A stretch of DNA of 64,000 nt from Methylobacterium sp. R2-1 (GTDB lineage Bacteria; Pseudomonadota; Alphaproteobacteria; Rhizobiales; Beijerinckiaceae), in the NCBI RefSeq assembly GCF_014191355.1, contig NZ_JACHWM010000004.1, positions 248,001 to 312,000 on the forward strand. The letters run 5' to 3'. Under the pieces are notes generated by a model, which saw only the letters and a program-made list of their open reading frames with translations, did no database searches and had not been told where the DNA came from. This document shows, piece by piece, positions 36,596 through 46,766 of the stretch (positions are counted from its first letter, which is position 1; every line of letters starts with the position of its first letter). Both the position numbers and the translations under genes were made by a program.

Positions 36596-39298
36596 ATGAG
36601 CACCTATCGATTCGAGGCTCTGCTCGCGCCGCGCCGTATCGCCGTGGTGGGAGCGGGCGATCGGCCCGGCTCCGTCGGCCGGGCCATCATCGACGGCCTG
36701 CGCGCCGGCGGCTTCAGCGGCGACATCGTTCCGGTCCATCCGCGCGAGGCCAGCGTCGACGGTTTGGCGTGCAGCCCGCGGCTCGCCGACATGCCCCAGC
36801 CTCCCGATCTCGTCATGGTCGCGACGCCTCCAGCGGCGGTGCCGGCGATTGTCGAGGAGGCAGGCCGGATCGGCGCGGCCGCGGCGGTGATCCTGTCCGC
36901 CCATCTCGGTCACGGCGAAGCGGCCCCGGCCGGCGCCGCCCAGGCAGCGGCGCGGCAGCACGGCCTGCGGCTGATCGGACCCGACAGCATCGGATTGAGC
37001 GTGCCGGCGCGTGGCCTGAACGCGACCCTGCTCGCGCGCCCGCCGAAGCCGGGCGACCTCGCCCTCATCTCACAATCCGGAACCGTCGCCTCGGCCATCG
37101 CCGAGTGGGGGTGGCGGCACGGCGTCGGCTTCTCGGCGGTGATGACGCTGGGCCGCTCCACCGACATCGATATCGCGGATTGCCTCGATTACTTCGCCGA
37201 AGACTATCACACCCGCGCGATCATCCTGTCCCTGCACCACGTCGCGGATGCGCGAAAATTCCTGACAGCCGCGCGGGCGGCCGCCCGCGCCAAGCCGGTG
37301 GTGGTGCTTCGCACCGGCCGCCACGAGGCACCGGGCCGCCAGCCGGAGACCCATACCGGAGCGCTTGCCCGACCTGGCGCCGTCTACGAGGCCGCCTTCC
37401 GCCGCGCGGGACTGCTCGCGGTGGACGGGCTCGATGCCATGTTCTCCGCCGTGGAGACCCTGGGGCGCCAGCGGCCCTTTCCCGGCAACAGGCTGATGAT
37501 CGTCTCCAACGGGCGCGGCATCGGGGCGCTCGCCGCCGACCATCTCACCGACCGCGGCGGCACGCTCGCGGCGCCGGCCGAGGCGACACTGGAAAGTCTC
37601 GCCCCCGTGCGGCACGGTCGGCACGCCAATCCCCTCGATCTCGGCATCGATGCAGTGCCGGGCGACTATGTCCGCGCGCTCGAACCGCTGCTCGCGGGCC
37701 GCGACAGCGACGCCATTGTCGCAGTCCATGTACCGACCGCGCGGGCAGGTAGCCGCGAAGTGGCCGAGACCGTGGCCGGCACCGTCGCCAAGGCCCGTAC
37801 GGCCGGACGCCGCAAGCCCGTCTTCGCCGTATCGATCGGCGAGGACGAGGCGATCCGGGCAATCTACGCCGACGCAAAGATCCCACTCTTCGCCACCGAT
37901 GCCGACGCGGTCGAGGGCTTCCTGCACCTCGTGCGCTACCGCGAGGCCCAGAACGACCTGATGCGCACGCCCGACGCCTTGCCGCGCGATTTCTCGCCGG
38001 ACGTCGTGGCCGCCCGCCGGATCGTGAACCAGGCACTGGCCGAGGGGCGCAGCTGGCTCGACCCTTACGCCGTGACCGAATTGCTGACGGCCTACCGGAT
38101 CGTCTCGGTGCCGGTGACGCTGGCCCCCGATCCCGACGGGGCGGCGGCGGCCGCTTGGCCGCTGATCGCCGGCGGCGGCACGGTGGTGCTCAAGCTCGTT
38201 TCGCCGGACGTGGTGCATAAGTCGGAAGTCGGCGGAGTGCGCCTCGGCCTCACCTCGGAGGCCGACGTGCGCGAGGCGGCGCGCGCGATGATCGCGCGGG
38301 TCAGGGAGCTGCGCCCCGACGCGCGGGTGGCGGGCTTCGCCGTGCAGCCGATGCTGCGAAGGCCGCAGGGGCGGGAGCTGATCGCCGGGCTGGCCGAGGA
38401 TCCGGTCTTCGGGCCGGTGGTCGTGTTCGGCCGGGGCGGTACGGCGGTGGAGGTGATCGATGACCGGGCGCTGGCGCTGCCCCCCCTCGACCTCGCGCTG
38501 GCGAGCGAGCTGATTGGCCGCACCCGCGTCGCCCGGCGGCTCGAAGCCTATCGCGACGTCCCGGCAGCGGACCTGCCTGCCATCGCCTTGCTGCTGGTGA
38601 AGCTCGCCCAGCTCGCCGCCGACCTGCCGGCGGTGCGCGAACTCGACATCAATCCCCTGCTCGCCGATGCCGAGGGCGCCATCGCCCTCGACGCGCGCGT
38701 GCGCATCGCCCCGGAGCTGGGCCCCTCGGAGCGCCGCCGCGGCAACTGGCACCCGCGCTTCGCGATCCGACCCTATCCATCCGACTGGGAGCGGCGCCTC
38801 AATGTCGGGGAACGCTGCGTCCAAGTCCGGCCGGTGCGGCCCGATGACGAGGACATGTTCCGCACCTTCTTCGCACAGGTGGATCCGGAGGACGTGCGCC
38901 TGCGCTTCTTCGCGCCGGTGCGCGACTTCAGCCACACCTTCCTCGCGCGGCTGACTCAGCTCGACTATTCCCGGGCCATCGCCTTCGTCGCCATCGACGA
39001 GGCGGCGGAGGAGGACCGGCGCATGCTTGGTGCCGTGCGCCTGCATGCCGACGCGAATCACGACACGGGTGAGTTCGCCATCCTCGTACGCTCCGACATC
39101 AAGGGGACCGGTCTCGGCGTCGCCCTGATGCGCATGATGATCGATTGGGCGCGGGCTGAAGGCATCGGCTGCGTCGAAGGGAGCGTCCTCGCCGAGAATC
39201 GTCCAATGCGCGCCGTCTGCCGCCATCTCGGCTTCGAGGAGAAGCCGATGCCGGACGATGCGAGCCTCGTGAAGGCGATCTTGAAGGTTGGAAGATAG
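36596..39298 (+). CDS. bifunctional acyl-CoA synthetase (ADP-forming type) / GNAT acetyltransferase, Pat-like
   Basis: A 900-residue protein with the Pat (YfiQ/PatZ) layout: CoA-binding domain (about 10-100, RRIAVVGAGDRPGSVG), succinyl-CoA-ligase-like domains (about 130-440), an ATP-grasp domain (about 480-690, PLIAGGGTVVLKLVSPD) and a C-terminal GNAT domain (about 735-900, VQVRPVRPDDEDMFRTFFAQV). Pat enzymes acetylate lysines of acyl-CoA synthetases and other proteins. His253 in ETHTGALARPG sits where ADP-forming synthetases carry the phosphohistidine, so residual ligase chemistry is conceivable. The start at 36596 (MSTYRFEALL) is preferred to a 45-residue longer frame. Confidence 0.88.
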   Translation: MSTYRFEALLAPRRIAVVGAGDRPGSVGRAIIDGLRAGGFSGDIVPVHPREASVDGLACSPRLADMPQPPDLVMVATPPAAVPAIVEEAGRIGAAAAVILSAHLGHGEAAPAGAAQAAARQHGLRLIGPDSIGLSVPARGLNATLLARPPKPGDLALISQSGTVASAIAEWGWRHGVGFSAVMTLGRSTDIDIADCLDYFAEDYHTRAIILSLHHVADARKFLTAARAAARAKPVVVLRTGRHEAPGRQPETHTGALARPGAVYEAAFRRAGLLAVDGLDAMFSAVETLGRQRPFPGNRLMIVSNGRGIGALAADHLTDRGGTLAAPAEATLESLAPVRHGRHANPLDLGIDAVPGDYVRALEPLLAGRDSDAIVAVHVPTARAGSREVAETVAGTVAKARTAGRRKPVFAVSIGEDEAIRAIYADAKIPLFATDADAVEGFLHLVRYREAQNDLMRTPDALPRDFSPDVVAARRIVNQALAEGRSWLDPYAVTELLTAYRIVSVPVTLAPDPDGAAAAAWPLIAGGGTVVLKLVSPDVVHKSEVGGVRLGLTSEADVREAARAMIARVRELRPDARVAGFAVQPMLRRPQGRELIAGLAEDPVFGPVVVFGRGGTAVEVIDDRALALPPLDLALASELIGRTRVARRLEAYRDVPAADLPAIALLLVKLAQLAADLPAVRELDINPLLADAEGAIALDARVRIAPELGPSERRRGNWHPRFAIRPYPSDWERRLNVGERCVQVRPVRPDDEDMFRTFFAQVDPEDVRLRFFAPVRDFSHTFLARLTQLDYSRAIAFVAIDEAAEEDRRMLGAVRLHADANHDTGEFAILVRSDIKGTGLGVALMRMMIDWARAEGIGCVEGSVLAENRPMRAVCRHLGFEEKPMPDDASLVKAILKVGR

Positions 39299-39372
39299 CT
39301 GGTGGTCTACCCCATCGGTCGACTGTCATCGCGCCCCGAAGCGAGGCGGCTTAGGCCCGCACGAGACCACCC

Positions 39373-39409
39373 AAAAAAAGAACCGCCGACCCTTTCGGGC
39401 CGGCGGTTC
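39373..39409 (-). terminator. intrinsic terminator of dps
   Basis: Read on the minus strand: GAACCGCCGGCCC, loop GAAA, GGGTCGGCGGTTC (one G-U pair), then seven T residues. It starts 27 bases after the dps stop. Confidence 0.9.
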
Positions 39410-39435
39410 CTCGGCACGCAGGCGCCGGGTGCGGA

Positions 39436-39963
39436 TCAGTGGCCGCCGTCGGTGGCCTCGCGGGTCGCCTCGTAGAGGAACCAGGTCCGCTCCTCGGACT
39501 GGTCGATCCACTCCTCGAGAAGACTGGTGGTCGAGACGTCCTTGGCATCGTCGGTGATGCCGTGCAGCTCGCGCATGTTGGCGGTCAGCGCCTTGTTGTC
39601 GTCGCGCAGCTCCTTGAGCATCTCCAGCGGGCTCACGTAATCCGCATTGTTATCCCGGACGCGCTTGAGCTTCTCGGCCTGGCCGAGCGAGCGCAGCGTG
39701 GTGCCGCCGATCTTGCGGGCCCGCTCGCCCACCGCGTCGATGATGCCGAAGATCTGCTCGGACTGCTCGTCGAGCAGCAGGTGGTAGTCGCGGAAGTTCG
39801 GACCGCTGACATGCCAGTGGAAGTTCTTCGTCTTGATGTAGAGGGCGAAGAGATCCGACAGGAGGACGGTCAGGCCCTCGGAGATCTTCGCGACGTCGTT
39901 CGGATCGAGGTCGGTCGGGGTGTTGAGCCGATCGCTGGCGACGCGCAGCTTAGCGTTGGCCAT
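39436..39963 (-). CDS. dps: Dps family DNA-protecting ferritin-like protein
   Basis: A 175-residue dodecameric mini-ferritin that oxidises and stores iron with hydrogen peroxide and shields DNA during starvation or oxidative stress. The ferroxidase-site signature KTKNFHWHVSGPNFRDYH followed by LLDEQSEQIFGIIDAVGERA is intact, with the His, Asp and Glu ligands shared between subunits. The ATG at 39963 follows AGGAACC; a long upstream extension of the frame is spurious. A strong intrinsic terminator follows, so it is probably monocistronic. Stress regulation is likely, but I did not find a convincing promoter box. Confidence 0.95.
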   Translation of the reverse strand: MANAKLRVASDRLNTPTDLDPNDVAKISEGLTVLLSDLFALYIKTKNFHWHVSGPNFRDYHLLLDEQSEQIFGIIDAVGERARKIGGTTLRSLGQAEKLKRVRDNNADYVSPLEMLKELRDDNKALTANMRELHGITDDAKDVSTTSLLEEWIDQSEERTWFLYEATREATDGGH

Positions 39964-40109
39964 GGTGCTGGTTCCTAACAATCTGCAACCGAATTTCAGC
40001 CGGCGACAACTGCGTCGGCACTCGATCGGCAGAATGAGGAAGCGGAAGGCTTTGTTCCGCCTCGCATGGCAGCGCTGCTGTGGATGGGAGGCGAGAGTTC
40101 GAGGCGCCG

Positions 40110-41900
40110 TCAGCCGCGTCCGCCGACGAGTCCGGGCGGCAGGAGTACCGGTTCGCCGTCCTGATTGCGTGCAGGCGGCAGGGCCTTGCGGGCCTGCGGC
40201 TTCTGCGGGGCAGGGCGCACGGTCGCAGGGGACGAGGCAGCGGGCGTGGGCATTGCAGAAACGTCCCTGGCCGCCGGTTTGGCCGGGTCGGGCTTGGCGG
40301 CCGCGGGCTTGGCGGACATGCCCTGCGCCGTGGAGGGTTGAGACCGCGGCGCCGCGCTCGAGGCCGGCGGGCGCGGCATCGGCGCGCGGGGCGTGATGGC
40401 GCCTGTGGTCGTGACGTCCGGCGCCGGCGGTGTGGCGGCGGCCGGCGCGGGCGGCGTGTCGAGGCCGTAGATGTCGTCGCGGAAATGCACACGGCCGTCC
40501 GAGGTCGCATAGCCGGTGAGATAGACGAAAGCGACGGGCGTCGGCTTCACGAGCTTCACGTCGCGCCGCTCGCCCGCGGCAATGGCGGTCTCGATCTCGA
40601 TCGGGCCCCAGGCCGAGCCGGGACCGTTCGGTCCCTCTGTGCCCTGAAGCAGCCACGCGGCGAATTCCTTCACCTGCCCGACACGGACGCAGCCGTGGGA
40701 GTGGAAGCGCACCGAGCCCGCGAACAGCGACTTCGAAGGCGTGTCGTGCATGTAGATCGCGTGCCGGTTCGGCATGTCGATGCGGATCTGCCCGAGCGAG
40801 TTGTCGAGGCCGGAATCCTGGCGCAGGGTATAGTTGACTGCCTTCTGCGTGTTCCAGTCGATCGTGGTGGGATCGACCTCGACGCCACCGGGGCCGAGGA
40901 TGCGGATACGGTTCTTGGACAGATAGCCTGGGTTCTTGCGCATCGTCGGGATGATCTCGTTCTTGATCACCGAAACGGGCACGGTCCAGGTCGGATTGAG
41001 GTTCACGTCGGTGATACGGGTCTCGACAGCGGGGGTCTGCTTGTCGGGTGAGCCGACCACCGCGACGTAGCGGCGCGTGACGGATCCGTTCTCCACCGCC
41101 TCGACGGTGGCGGAGGGGATGTTCACGGTGACGTAGCGCTCGCCGAACCCGAAATTCGAGCCCATCAGCCGCTGCGCCGAGGCGCGCAGCTGCCGCTGGC
41201 GCACATCGGCCGGCACGTTGAGGGCATTCAGCGTCAGGCGGCCGACGATGCCGGCATCCGGCAAGCCGTGCCGGGCCTGGAACGCCTTCACCGCAGACAC
41301 CAGCGGCGGATCGTAGCGGTCGGAGGGCGGTGCGTCGGCGGGAAGGTCGCCGGTGAGCGTCAGGTGGTGGCGCAGCGAGGGAATGGCAGGGTGGCTGTCG
41401 CCGGGCTTCGGGGCGAAGTCGGCGGGCAGCATCTTCCAGCCACCGGCTTCGGCATAGACCTGATAGCGTTCGGCGGCGCGCATCGTTTCGACGAAGGTCT
41501 GCGCCGTGTAGGTCGGCACCGGATCCTCCGAGACGCGGGCGTAGACCACGGGCGGGAGCTCGCGCGAGGCCTTCTTCGCCAGCGGCGTCTCGGTCGGGAC
41601 GGCCACGGTGTCGGCGGTCGGACGCTCCAGCTTCGGATCGGGCTTGGGGTCGGATTTGGCCTCCGCCTTCTCGCGGCGCGGCTCCGGCTTCGGGTCGGCC
41701 CGCAGTTCCCGCTTCGGTTCCGGCACGCCCTCGGCCTTCGGCTCGATCCGTAGATTGATGCGGGAATCGGGCTGCGGCTCGGGCGCGGGTGAAGGCTCGG
41801 CCCGGAGCGGGGTGGCAAGCAGGAGAGCCAGGGCCGCCCCTGTCCCGCCGAGGAGCCGGGCGCGGCGGGGCCCGCGCGGGGCGTTGAAAACGTTCGGCAT
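40110..41900 (-). CDS. L,D-transpeptidase (YcbB-like, YkuD domain)
   Basis: A 596-residue periplasmic enzyme forming 3-3 peptidoglycan crosslinks or attaching proteins to peptidoglycan. From the ATG at 41900 there is a signal peptide (RARLLGGTGAALALLLATPLRA), a Pro/Lys/Glu-rich region, a peptidoglycan-binding_1 segment (about 197-232, LVSAVKAFQARHGLPDAG) and the YkuD domain (about 255-450) with the catalytic HSHGCVRV at 400-407 (nucleophile C404). A proline/alanine-rich tail of over 100 residues follows. The layout resembles E. coli YcbB (LdtD), but the long low-complexity regions at both ends are additions. Confidence 0.92.
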   Translation of the reverse strand: MPNVFNAPRGPRRARLLGGTGAALALLLATPLRAEPSPAPEPQPDSRINLRIEPKAEGVPEPKRELRADPKPEPRREKAEAKSDPKPDPKLERPTADTVAVPTETPLAKKASRELPPVVYARVSEDPVPTYTAQTFVETMRAAERYQVYAEAGGWKMLPADFAPKPGDSHPAIPSLRHHLTLTGDLPADAPPSDRYDPPLVSAVKAFQARHGLPDAGIVGRLTLNALNVPADVRQRQLRASAQRLMGSNFGFGERYVTVNIPSATVEAVENGSVTRRYVAVVGSPDKQTPAVETRITDVNLNPTWTVPVSVIKNEIIPTMRKNPGYLSKNRIRILGPGGVEVDPTTIDWNTQKAVNYTLRQDSGLDNSLGQIRIDMPNRHAIYMHDTPSKSLFAGSVRFHSHGCVRVGQVKEFAAWLLQGTEGPNGPGSAWGPIEIETAIAAGERRDVKLVKPTPVAFVYLTGYATSDGRVHFRDDIYGLDTPPAPAAATPPAPDVTTTGAITPRAPMPRPPASSAAPRSQPSTAQGMSAKPAAAKPDPAKPAARDVSAMPTPAASSPATVRPAPQKPQARKALPPARNQDGEPVLLPPGLVGGRG

Positions 41901-42082
41901 CGCGGATCTCGTCGAGAGCACGTGCCGATCATCGGCGGTGTTGGTTACCAACTCGCTGAAGACCTCCCGCGCGGCGTGTGCCACGTCACGTCGCCCTCTT
42001 GGTTCGGGGCCGATTGGCCGCGGTGGCCCCGGCGCGCCGGATGTGCAAAACGCGAGGCCAGCCGACGCCCCGCGAGATCCCC

Positions 42083-43153
42083 GTGAGCGAAGACAAGACC
42101 CCTAAGCCCGGCAAGACCCTGCTGAGCCCCGAGCGCAAGGCGGACGATGTCGATCAGTCGATCCGCCCCTTAAGTCTGGCCGAGTTCATCGGGCAGCGCG
42201 CTGCGCGCGCCAACATGCAGATCTTCATCGAGGCGGCTAAGAAGACCGGCCAAGCCCTGGACCACGTCCTGTTCGTCGGCCCGCCGGGCTTGGGCAAGAC
42301 GACGCTCGCTCAGATCGTCGCCCGCGAACTCGGCGTGAACTTCCGCTCGACCTCCGGCCCGGTCATCGCCAAGGCTGGGGATCTTGCCGCGCAGCTCACC
42401 AACCTGGAGGAGCGCGACGTTCTGTTCATCGACGAGATCCACCGCCTCAACCCGGCGGTGGAGGAGATCCTCTATCCGGCGATGGAGGATTACCAGCTCG
42501 ACCTGATCATCGGCGAGGGCCCGGCCGCCCGCTCGGTGAAGATCGAGCTGCCGAAATTCACGCTCGTCGGTGCCACGACCCGGGCGGGCCTGCTCACCAC
42601 GCCGCTGCGCGATCGCTTCGGCATCCCGATCCGGCTCGAATTCTACGAGATCGACGAGCTGGAACTCATCGTCCGTCGCGGCGCGCGCGTGCTCGGCCTC
42701 GGCATGTCCGAGGAGGGCGCCAACGAGATCGCCAAGCGGGCCCGCGGCACGCCGCGCATCGCCGGGCGCCTGCTGCGCCGGGTCCGCGACTTCGCCATCG
42801 TTGCGGACGCGCAGACCGTGAGCCGCGCCATCGCCGACAGCGCGCTGCAGATGCTCGACGTCGATCCCGTCGGCCTCGACGTGATGGACCGCAAATACCT
42901 GACACTGATCGCCACCTCCTTCGGCGGCGGCCCGGTCGGCATCGAGACCATCGCCGCCGCGCTCTCCGAGCCGCGCGACGCCATCGAGGACATCATCGAG
43001 CCCTACCTGATCCAGAAGGGCTTCGTGCAGCGCACCCCTCGCGGACGCGTGCTGACGCCGCACGCCTTCCGCCACATGGGCTTCGCCGAGCCTCGTCGCG
43101 ATCCGAGCAGCCAGTTCGGTCTGTTCGGCGGCAGCGACGACCCGGATGCCTGA
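42083..43153 (+). CDS. ruvB: Holliday junction branch-migration helicase RuvB
   Basis: The 356-residue AAA+ motor drives branch migration with RuvA and RuvC. The GTG at 42083 (then [10 protein letters not shown]) matches the family start. Walker A GPPGLGKT is at 66-73, and Walker B LFIDEIH ends near 120. The sensor and C-terminal winged-helix region ([13 protein letters not shown]) is intact. ruvC and ruvA are not adjacent, unlike the usual ruvCAB order. The last eight bases overlap the following metallophosphoesterase gene, implying coupled translation. Confidence 0.97.
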   Translation: MSEDKTPKPGKTLLSPERKADDVDQSIRPLSLAEFIGQRAARANMQIFIEAAKKTGQALDHVLFVGPPGLGKTTLAQIVARELGVNFRSTSGPVIAKAGDLAAQLTNLEERDVLFIDEIHRLNPAVEEILYPAMEDYQLDLIIGEGPAARSVKIELPKFTLVGATTRAGLLTTPLRDRFGIPIRLEFYEIDELELIVRRGARVLGLGMSEEGANEIAKRARGTPRIAGRLLRRVRDFAIVADAQTVSRAIADSALQMLDVDPVGLDVMDRKYLTLIATSFGGGPVGIETIAAALSEPRDAIEDIIEPYLIQKGFVQRTPRGRVLTPHAFRHMGFAEPRRDPSSQFGLFGGSDDPDA

Positions 43154-44114
43154 GGCGGACGACCGCGTTTGGGCGCGTGAAAGCAGGCCCGTTTCCGTCA
43201 CACGCCGCACGGTCCTGATCGGCCTCGGCGCAACGGCACTGACCGGTGCCGGCACGGGCGCCTACGCGGTCGGCATCGAACCGATGCGCCTCACGGTCAC
43301 CCGCTACAGGCTCAAGCCAAAAGGGCCGTGGCCGGATGGCCTGACGCTGCGGATCGTCGCGCTGGCCGACATTCATGCCTGCGAGCCGTGGATGTCGGCC
43401 GCGCGCATTGAGGGCATCGTCGCCGCCGCGAACGCCCTGAAGGGCGACGTGACGGTGCTGCTCGGCGACTACGTTTCCGGCATGAACCTCGTCACCCGGT
43501 ATGTCGACGCCGCCGAGTGGGGACCGGTCCTGGGACGGCTCCAGGCGCCACTCGGCACCTACGCGATCCTCGGCAATCACGATTGGTGGGAGGATCGGTC
43601 GGCCCAGGCGCGCGGCAGCGGTCCGACGATCGCGGGCGAGGCCTTGCGGCGCAACGGCATCCGGGTGCTGCAGAACGAGGCGTTGCCGCTCGCGGTGCGG
43701 GGGCATGACGTCTGGCTCGCAGGCCTCGGCGACCAGATCGCCTTCGTCCCGAGCGCGAAGAAGCGCGGTCATCCCCGGATCGGCGTCGACGATCTGCCCG
43801 GTACGCTCGCCCAGATCCCGGAGGGCGCGCCGGCGATTCTTCTGGCGCATGAGCCCGATATCTTCCCCCAGGTGCCGCCGCGGATCACCCTCACGCTCTC
43901 GGGGCATACCCATGGCGGGCAGGTACGCCTGTTCGGCTACGCGCCGGTCGTGCCCTCCCGCTACAAGGATCGCTTCGCCTACGGCCATGTACGCGAGCAG
44001 GCGGACCTGATCGTCTCCGGCGGCCTCGGCATGAGCATCGCCCCGGTGCGGCTCGGCATACCGCCGGAGATTGTGGTGATCGATCTTGAGAATGCGGGGC
44101 GTCCGACCAGCTAA
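43146..44114 (+). CDS. membrane-exported metallophosphoesterase
   Basis: A 322-residue calcineurin-like phosphoesterase. Metal motifs: D75-I-H77, GDY (107-109), GNHD (143-146), HEPD (235-238) and GHTHGG (253-258). The N-terminus has [20 protein letters not shown], an RR-containing signal that could be Tat-type or a membrane anchor. The family includes YaeI-like proteins, lipid phosphatases such as LpxH-type and UDP-diacylglucosamine hydrolases, but the substrate is unknown here. The ATG lies inside the end of ruvB. Confidence 0.9.
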   Translation: MPEADDRVWARESRPVSVTRRTVLIGLGATALTGAGTGAYAVGIEPMRLTVTRYRLKPKGPWPDGLTLRIVALADIHACEPWMSAARIEGIVAAANALKGDVTVLLGDYVSGMNLVTRYVDAAEWGPVLGRLQAPLGTYAILGNHDWWEDRSAQARGSGPTIAGEALRRNGIRVLQNEALPLAVRGHDVWLAGLGDQIAFVPSAKKRGHPRIGVDDLPGTLAQIPEGAPAILLAHEPDIFPQVPPRITLTLSGHTHGGQVRLFGYAPVVPSRYKDRFAYGHVREQADLIVSGGLGMSIAPVRLGIPPEIVVIDLENAGRPTS

Positions 44115-44419
44115 GCATGCGGCGAACGCATATCGGATAGCGCGGTCGTTCGATCGAAACGATCACCCGCCAGCAGATGTCCCCCGCCGCAGCCGCGACG
44201 ATCAAGGGGCGCACCTCGCTTAAACCATTAATAAATCTGCGTCGCATGCGTCATTGCATTGCGCACACAGGTTCGGCCGTCGGAAGGATGATCCTGTGAT
44301 CACAGACTTCCGCGTCCGTGGAACATGCATCCACCGCACAAGTTGAGGCTGCGACCCCGCTTGCCGGGAGCGCCGGCAACGGCACGCATCTCTACAAAAC
44401 CTCCAAGGAAACAGCCGCC
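44115..44419. other. intergenic region upstream of the DUF4142 gene
   Basis: About 305 bases without a gene. Contains the A+T-rich stretch CCATTAATAAATC and a candidate stress promoter at 44320-44344, listed separately. Confidence 0.55.
44320..44344 (+). promoter_or_regulatory. candidate EcfG-type (general stress response) promoter
   Basis: GGAAC (44320-44324), 16 bases, AGTT (44341-44344): one mismatch from the alphaproteobacterial EcfG pattern GGAAC-N16/17-CGTT. It is 75 bases before the ATG of the DUF4142 gene. Match by eye only. Confidence 0.35.
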
Positions 44420-45133
44420 ATGAAGTCGCCCGTCCTGGCCGCCCTCGGCCTGTCCGTCACCCTGACCGTACCCGCCCTGGCCCAGGACGCACTGCCGCTG
44501 CGCATCGGCGCCGACGCCCCGATCGGCGGCGCGGCCACCGACACGCGGGAGTTCCGCGCCGAGGCCCTGCGTTCGGACGCAGTCAGCATCGAGGCGAGCC
44601 GGATCGCGCTCGAGCGTTCCCGCAACCCGCACGTGCGCAACTACGCCAACCGCGTGCTGGTCGAGCGTGAGGCCACCACCAAGGCGCTGCTGCCCGAGGG
44701 CACCTCGCTCACCGCGAGCGGCCGCGTCGTCTCCGACCAGCAGGGCATCCCGACCCGCCTCGACAATCCGGTCGGCGTGGTGCTCGCCCCGGTGACGCTG
44801 GCCGCCAACATCGGCACCGGCATCGTCGGCGGCGTGCTCGGCGGGGTCGGCCTGATCGACAACAGCTCGGGCGATCCCGGTCGCCGCGTCGCGCTCGGAC
44901 CGAACGGTCAGCAGCGTCTGGAGCGCCTACGCTCGGCCCGCTCCGCCCGCGAGTTCGACCGCACCTACATCAACGGGCAGGCCCGCTCGGACGCCCGGAC
45001 GCTCGCCCTCTACAGCAGCTACGCCCGCAACGGCGACAGCGTCGCCGGCCGCACCTTCGCCAACGAGGCGCTGCCCTACATCGCCGACGAGCACGCCCAC
45101 TCCGCAACGCTCGCCGACCGCATCGGCGGCTGA
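44420..45133 (+). CDS. DUF4142-like secreted protein
   Basis: Start at 44420 with AAGGAAAC upstream gives a signal peptide (MKSPVLAALGLSVTLTVPALA, cleavage likely before QDALPL) and a mature protein of about 215 residues. Segments FRAEALRSDAVSIEASRIAL and HVRNYANRVLVEREATTKAL resemble the ferritin-like helical DUF4142 family. A glycine-rich hydrophobic stretch (ANIGTGIVGGVLGGVG) interrupts the two helical halves, which is atypical. The function is unknown; DUF4142 genes are often stress-induced. A strong terminator follows. Confidence 0.75.
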   Translation: MKSPVLAALGLSVTLTVPALAQDALPLRIGADAPIGGAATDTREFRAEALRSDAVSIEASRIALERSRNPHVRNYANRVLVEREATTKALLPEGTSLTASGRVVSDQQGIPTRLDNPVGVVLAPVTLAANIGTGIVGGVLGGVGLIDNSSGDPGRRVALGPNGQQRLERLRSARSAREFDRTYINGQARSDARTLALYSSYARNGDSVAGRTFANEALPYIADEHAHSATLADRIGG

Positions 45134-45154
45134 GCGATCCGAAGCTGACGCGTC

Positions 45155-45187
45155 GGCAGGGCCGCCTTCGAAAGGGGCGGCCCTGCC
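45155..45187 (+). terminator. terminator-like perfect hairpin after the DUF4142 gene
   Basis: GGCAGGGCCGCC, nine-base loop, GGCGGCCCTGCC: a perfect 12-bp stem 21 bases after the stop, followed by CGTTTG. The T-run is poor, so efficiency is uncertain. Confidence 0.6.
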
Positions 45188-45283
45188 CGTTTGGGCGCCC
45201 GGCCGGACACGCCGTCGCGGAAAGCGGGCCTCTCGCCAGCGCGGACGGGAGCCGGTAAAGACCGGCTTCCTCTTCAAATCCGG

Positions 45284-45721
45284 ATGCCCATGGATCCGAT
45301 GACCGGCGCCGACGCGCACCGCCTTCCGCTGCGCGTCTACTACGAGGACACCGATTTCTCGGGCTTCGTCTATCACGCGAGCTATCTGCGCTTCATGGAG
45401 CGCGGGCGCACCGAGTTGCTGCGTAACCTCGCGGGCGACCAGTCTGATCTGCATGCCGAGGGCACGGGTCTCGTCTTCGTCGTGCGGAAGATGAATCTCG
45501 ACTTCCTCAAGCCCGCCCGCATGGACGACCTGATCGAGGTGCACACCCGCTCGAGCGAGTTGCGCGGTGCCTCCATGCATCTGGCTCAGGAGGTGCGCCG
45601 CGGCGAGGAGGTGCTGGTTCGCGCGGAGGTCGTCGTCGCCTGCGTTCGGAACGGGCGGGCGATCCGCCTCCCCGACAGCCTGCGCCGTGTTCTGACGCCG
45701 CCGGATCCGAGAGCCACCTGA
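45284..45721 (+). CDS. ybgC: tol-pal system-associated acyl-CoA thioesterase YbgC
   Basis: A hot-dog-fold thioesterase of about 145 residues, routinely the first gene of tol-pal clusters; it hydrolyses short-chain acyl-CoA and may act with phospholipid enzymes. The active-site motif is YYEDTDFSGFVYHASYLRF, with the conserved Asp and the His of the GxVxH pattern. Start may be the ATG at 45284 or 45290; neither has a clear ribosome site. tolQ starts about 294 bases downstream. Confidence 0.92.
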   Translation: MPMDPMTGADAHRLPLRVYYEDTDFSGFVYHASYLRFMERGRTELLRNLAGDQSDLHAEGTGLVFVVRKMNLDFLKPARMDDLIEVHTRSSELRGASMHLAQEVRRGEEVLVRAEVVVACVRNGRAIRLPDSLRRVLTPPDPRAT

Positions 45722-46015
45722 CTTCGAACGCCCTTTAGGGTTGGCCGCCCGATCGGCCCTCATGGTCCGGGCTGAGGCCGACTCGGCCCTCCGGCGGTCG
45801 ATCGCACGCGCCCAAGCAACGGTTTCTTAACCCTGTCCCAGGCTTAGACTCGTGTGCAGGAAGGCGTGAACTGCGGCGAGGCACGGGTCGCTCCGGATAC
45901 GCTCCCGACCCTTACTTTCGACAGATTCGCGAGTGATCTCAGGTCTCATCGCTCAAAGGATCAGTCGGCAGTCCGGTGCGCTCTTGCGCGGCCCTGACGA
46001 CGCGAGGATCGTTCG

Positions 46016-46732
<717 letters not shown>

Positions 46733-46766
46733 CCATCGCAGCAGACTTGAAGCGGGAGCCGGATCG

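Noticed and set aside
40030-40075. GGAAC on the minus strand upstream of dps as an EcfG promoter
   Set aside because: The -10 position reads CATT rather than CGTT, and distance to the start is long; too weak to annotate.
45240-45285. TTCAAATCC before ybgC as a tRNA T-arm
   Set aside because: No cloverleaf, anticodon arm or CCA-proximal stem can be built around it.
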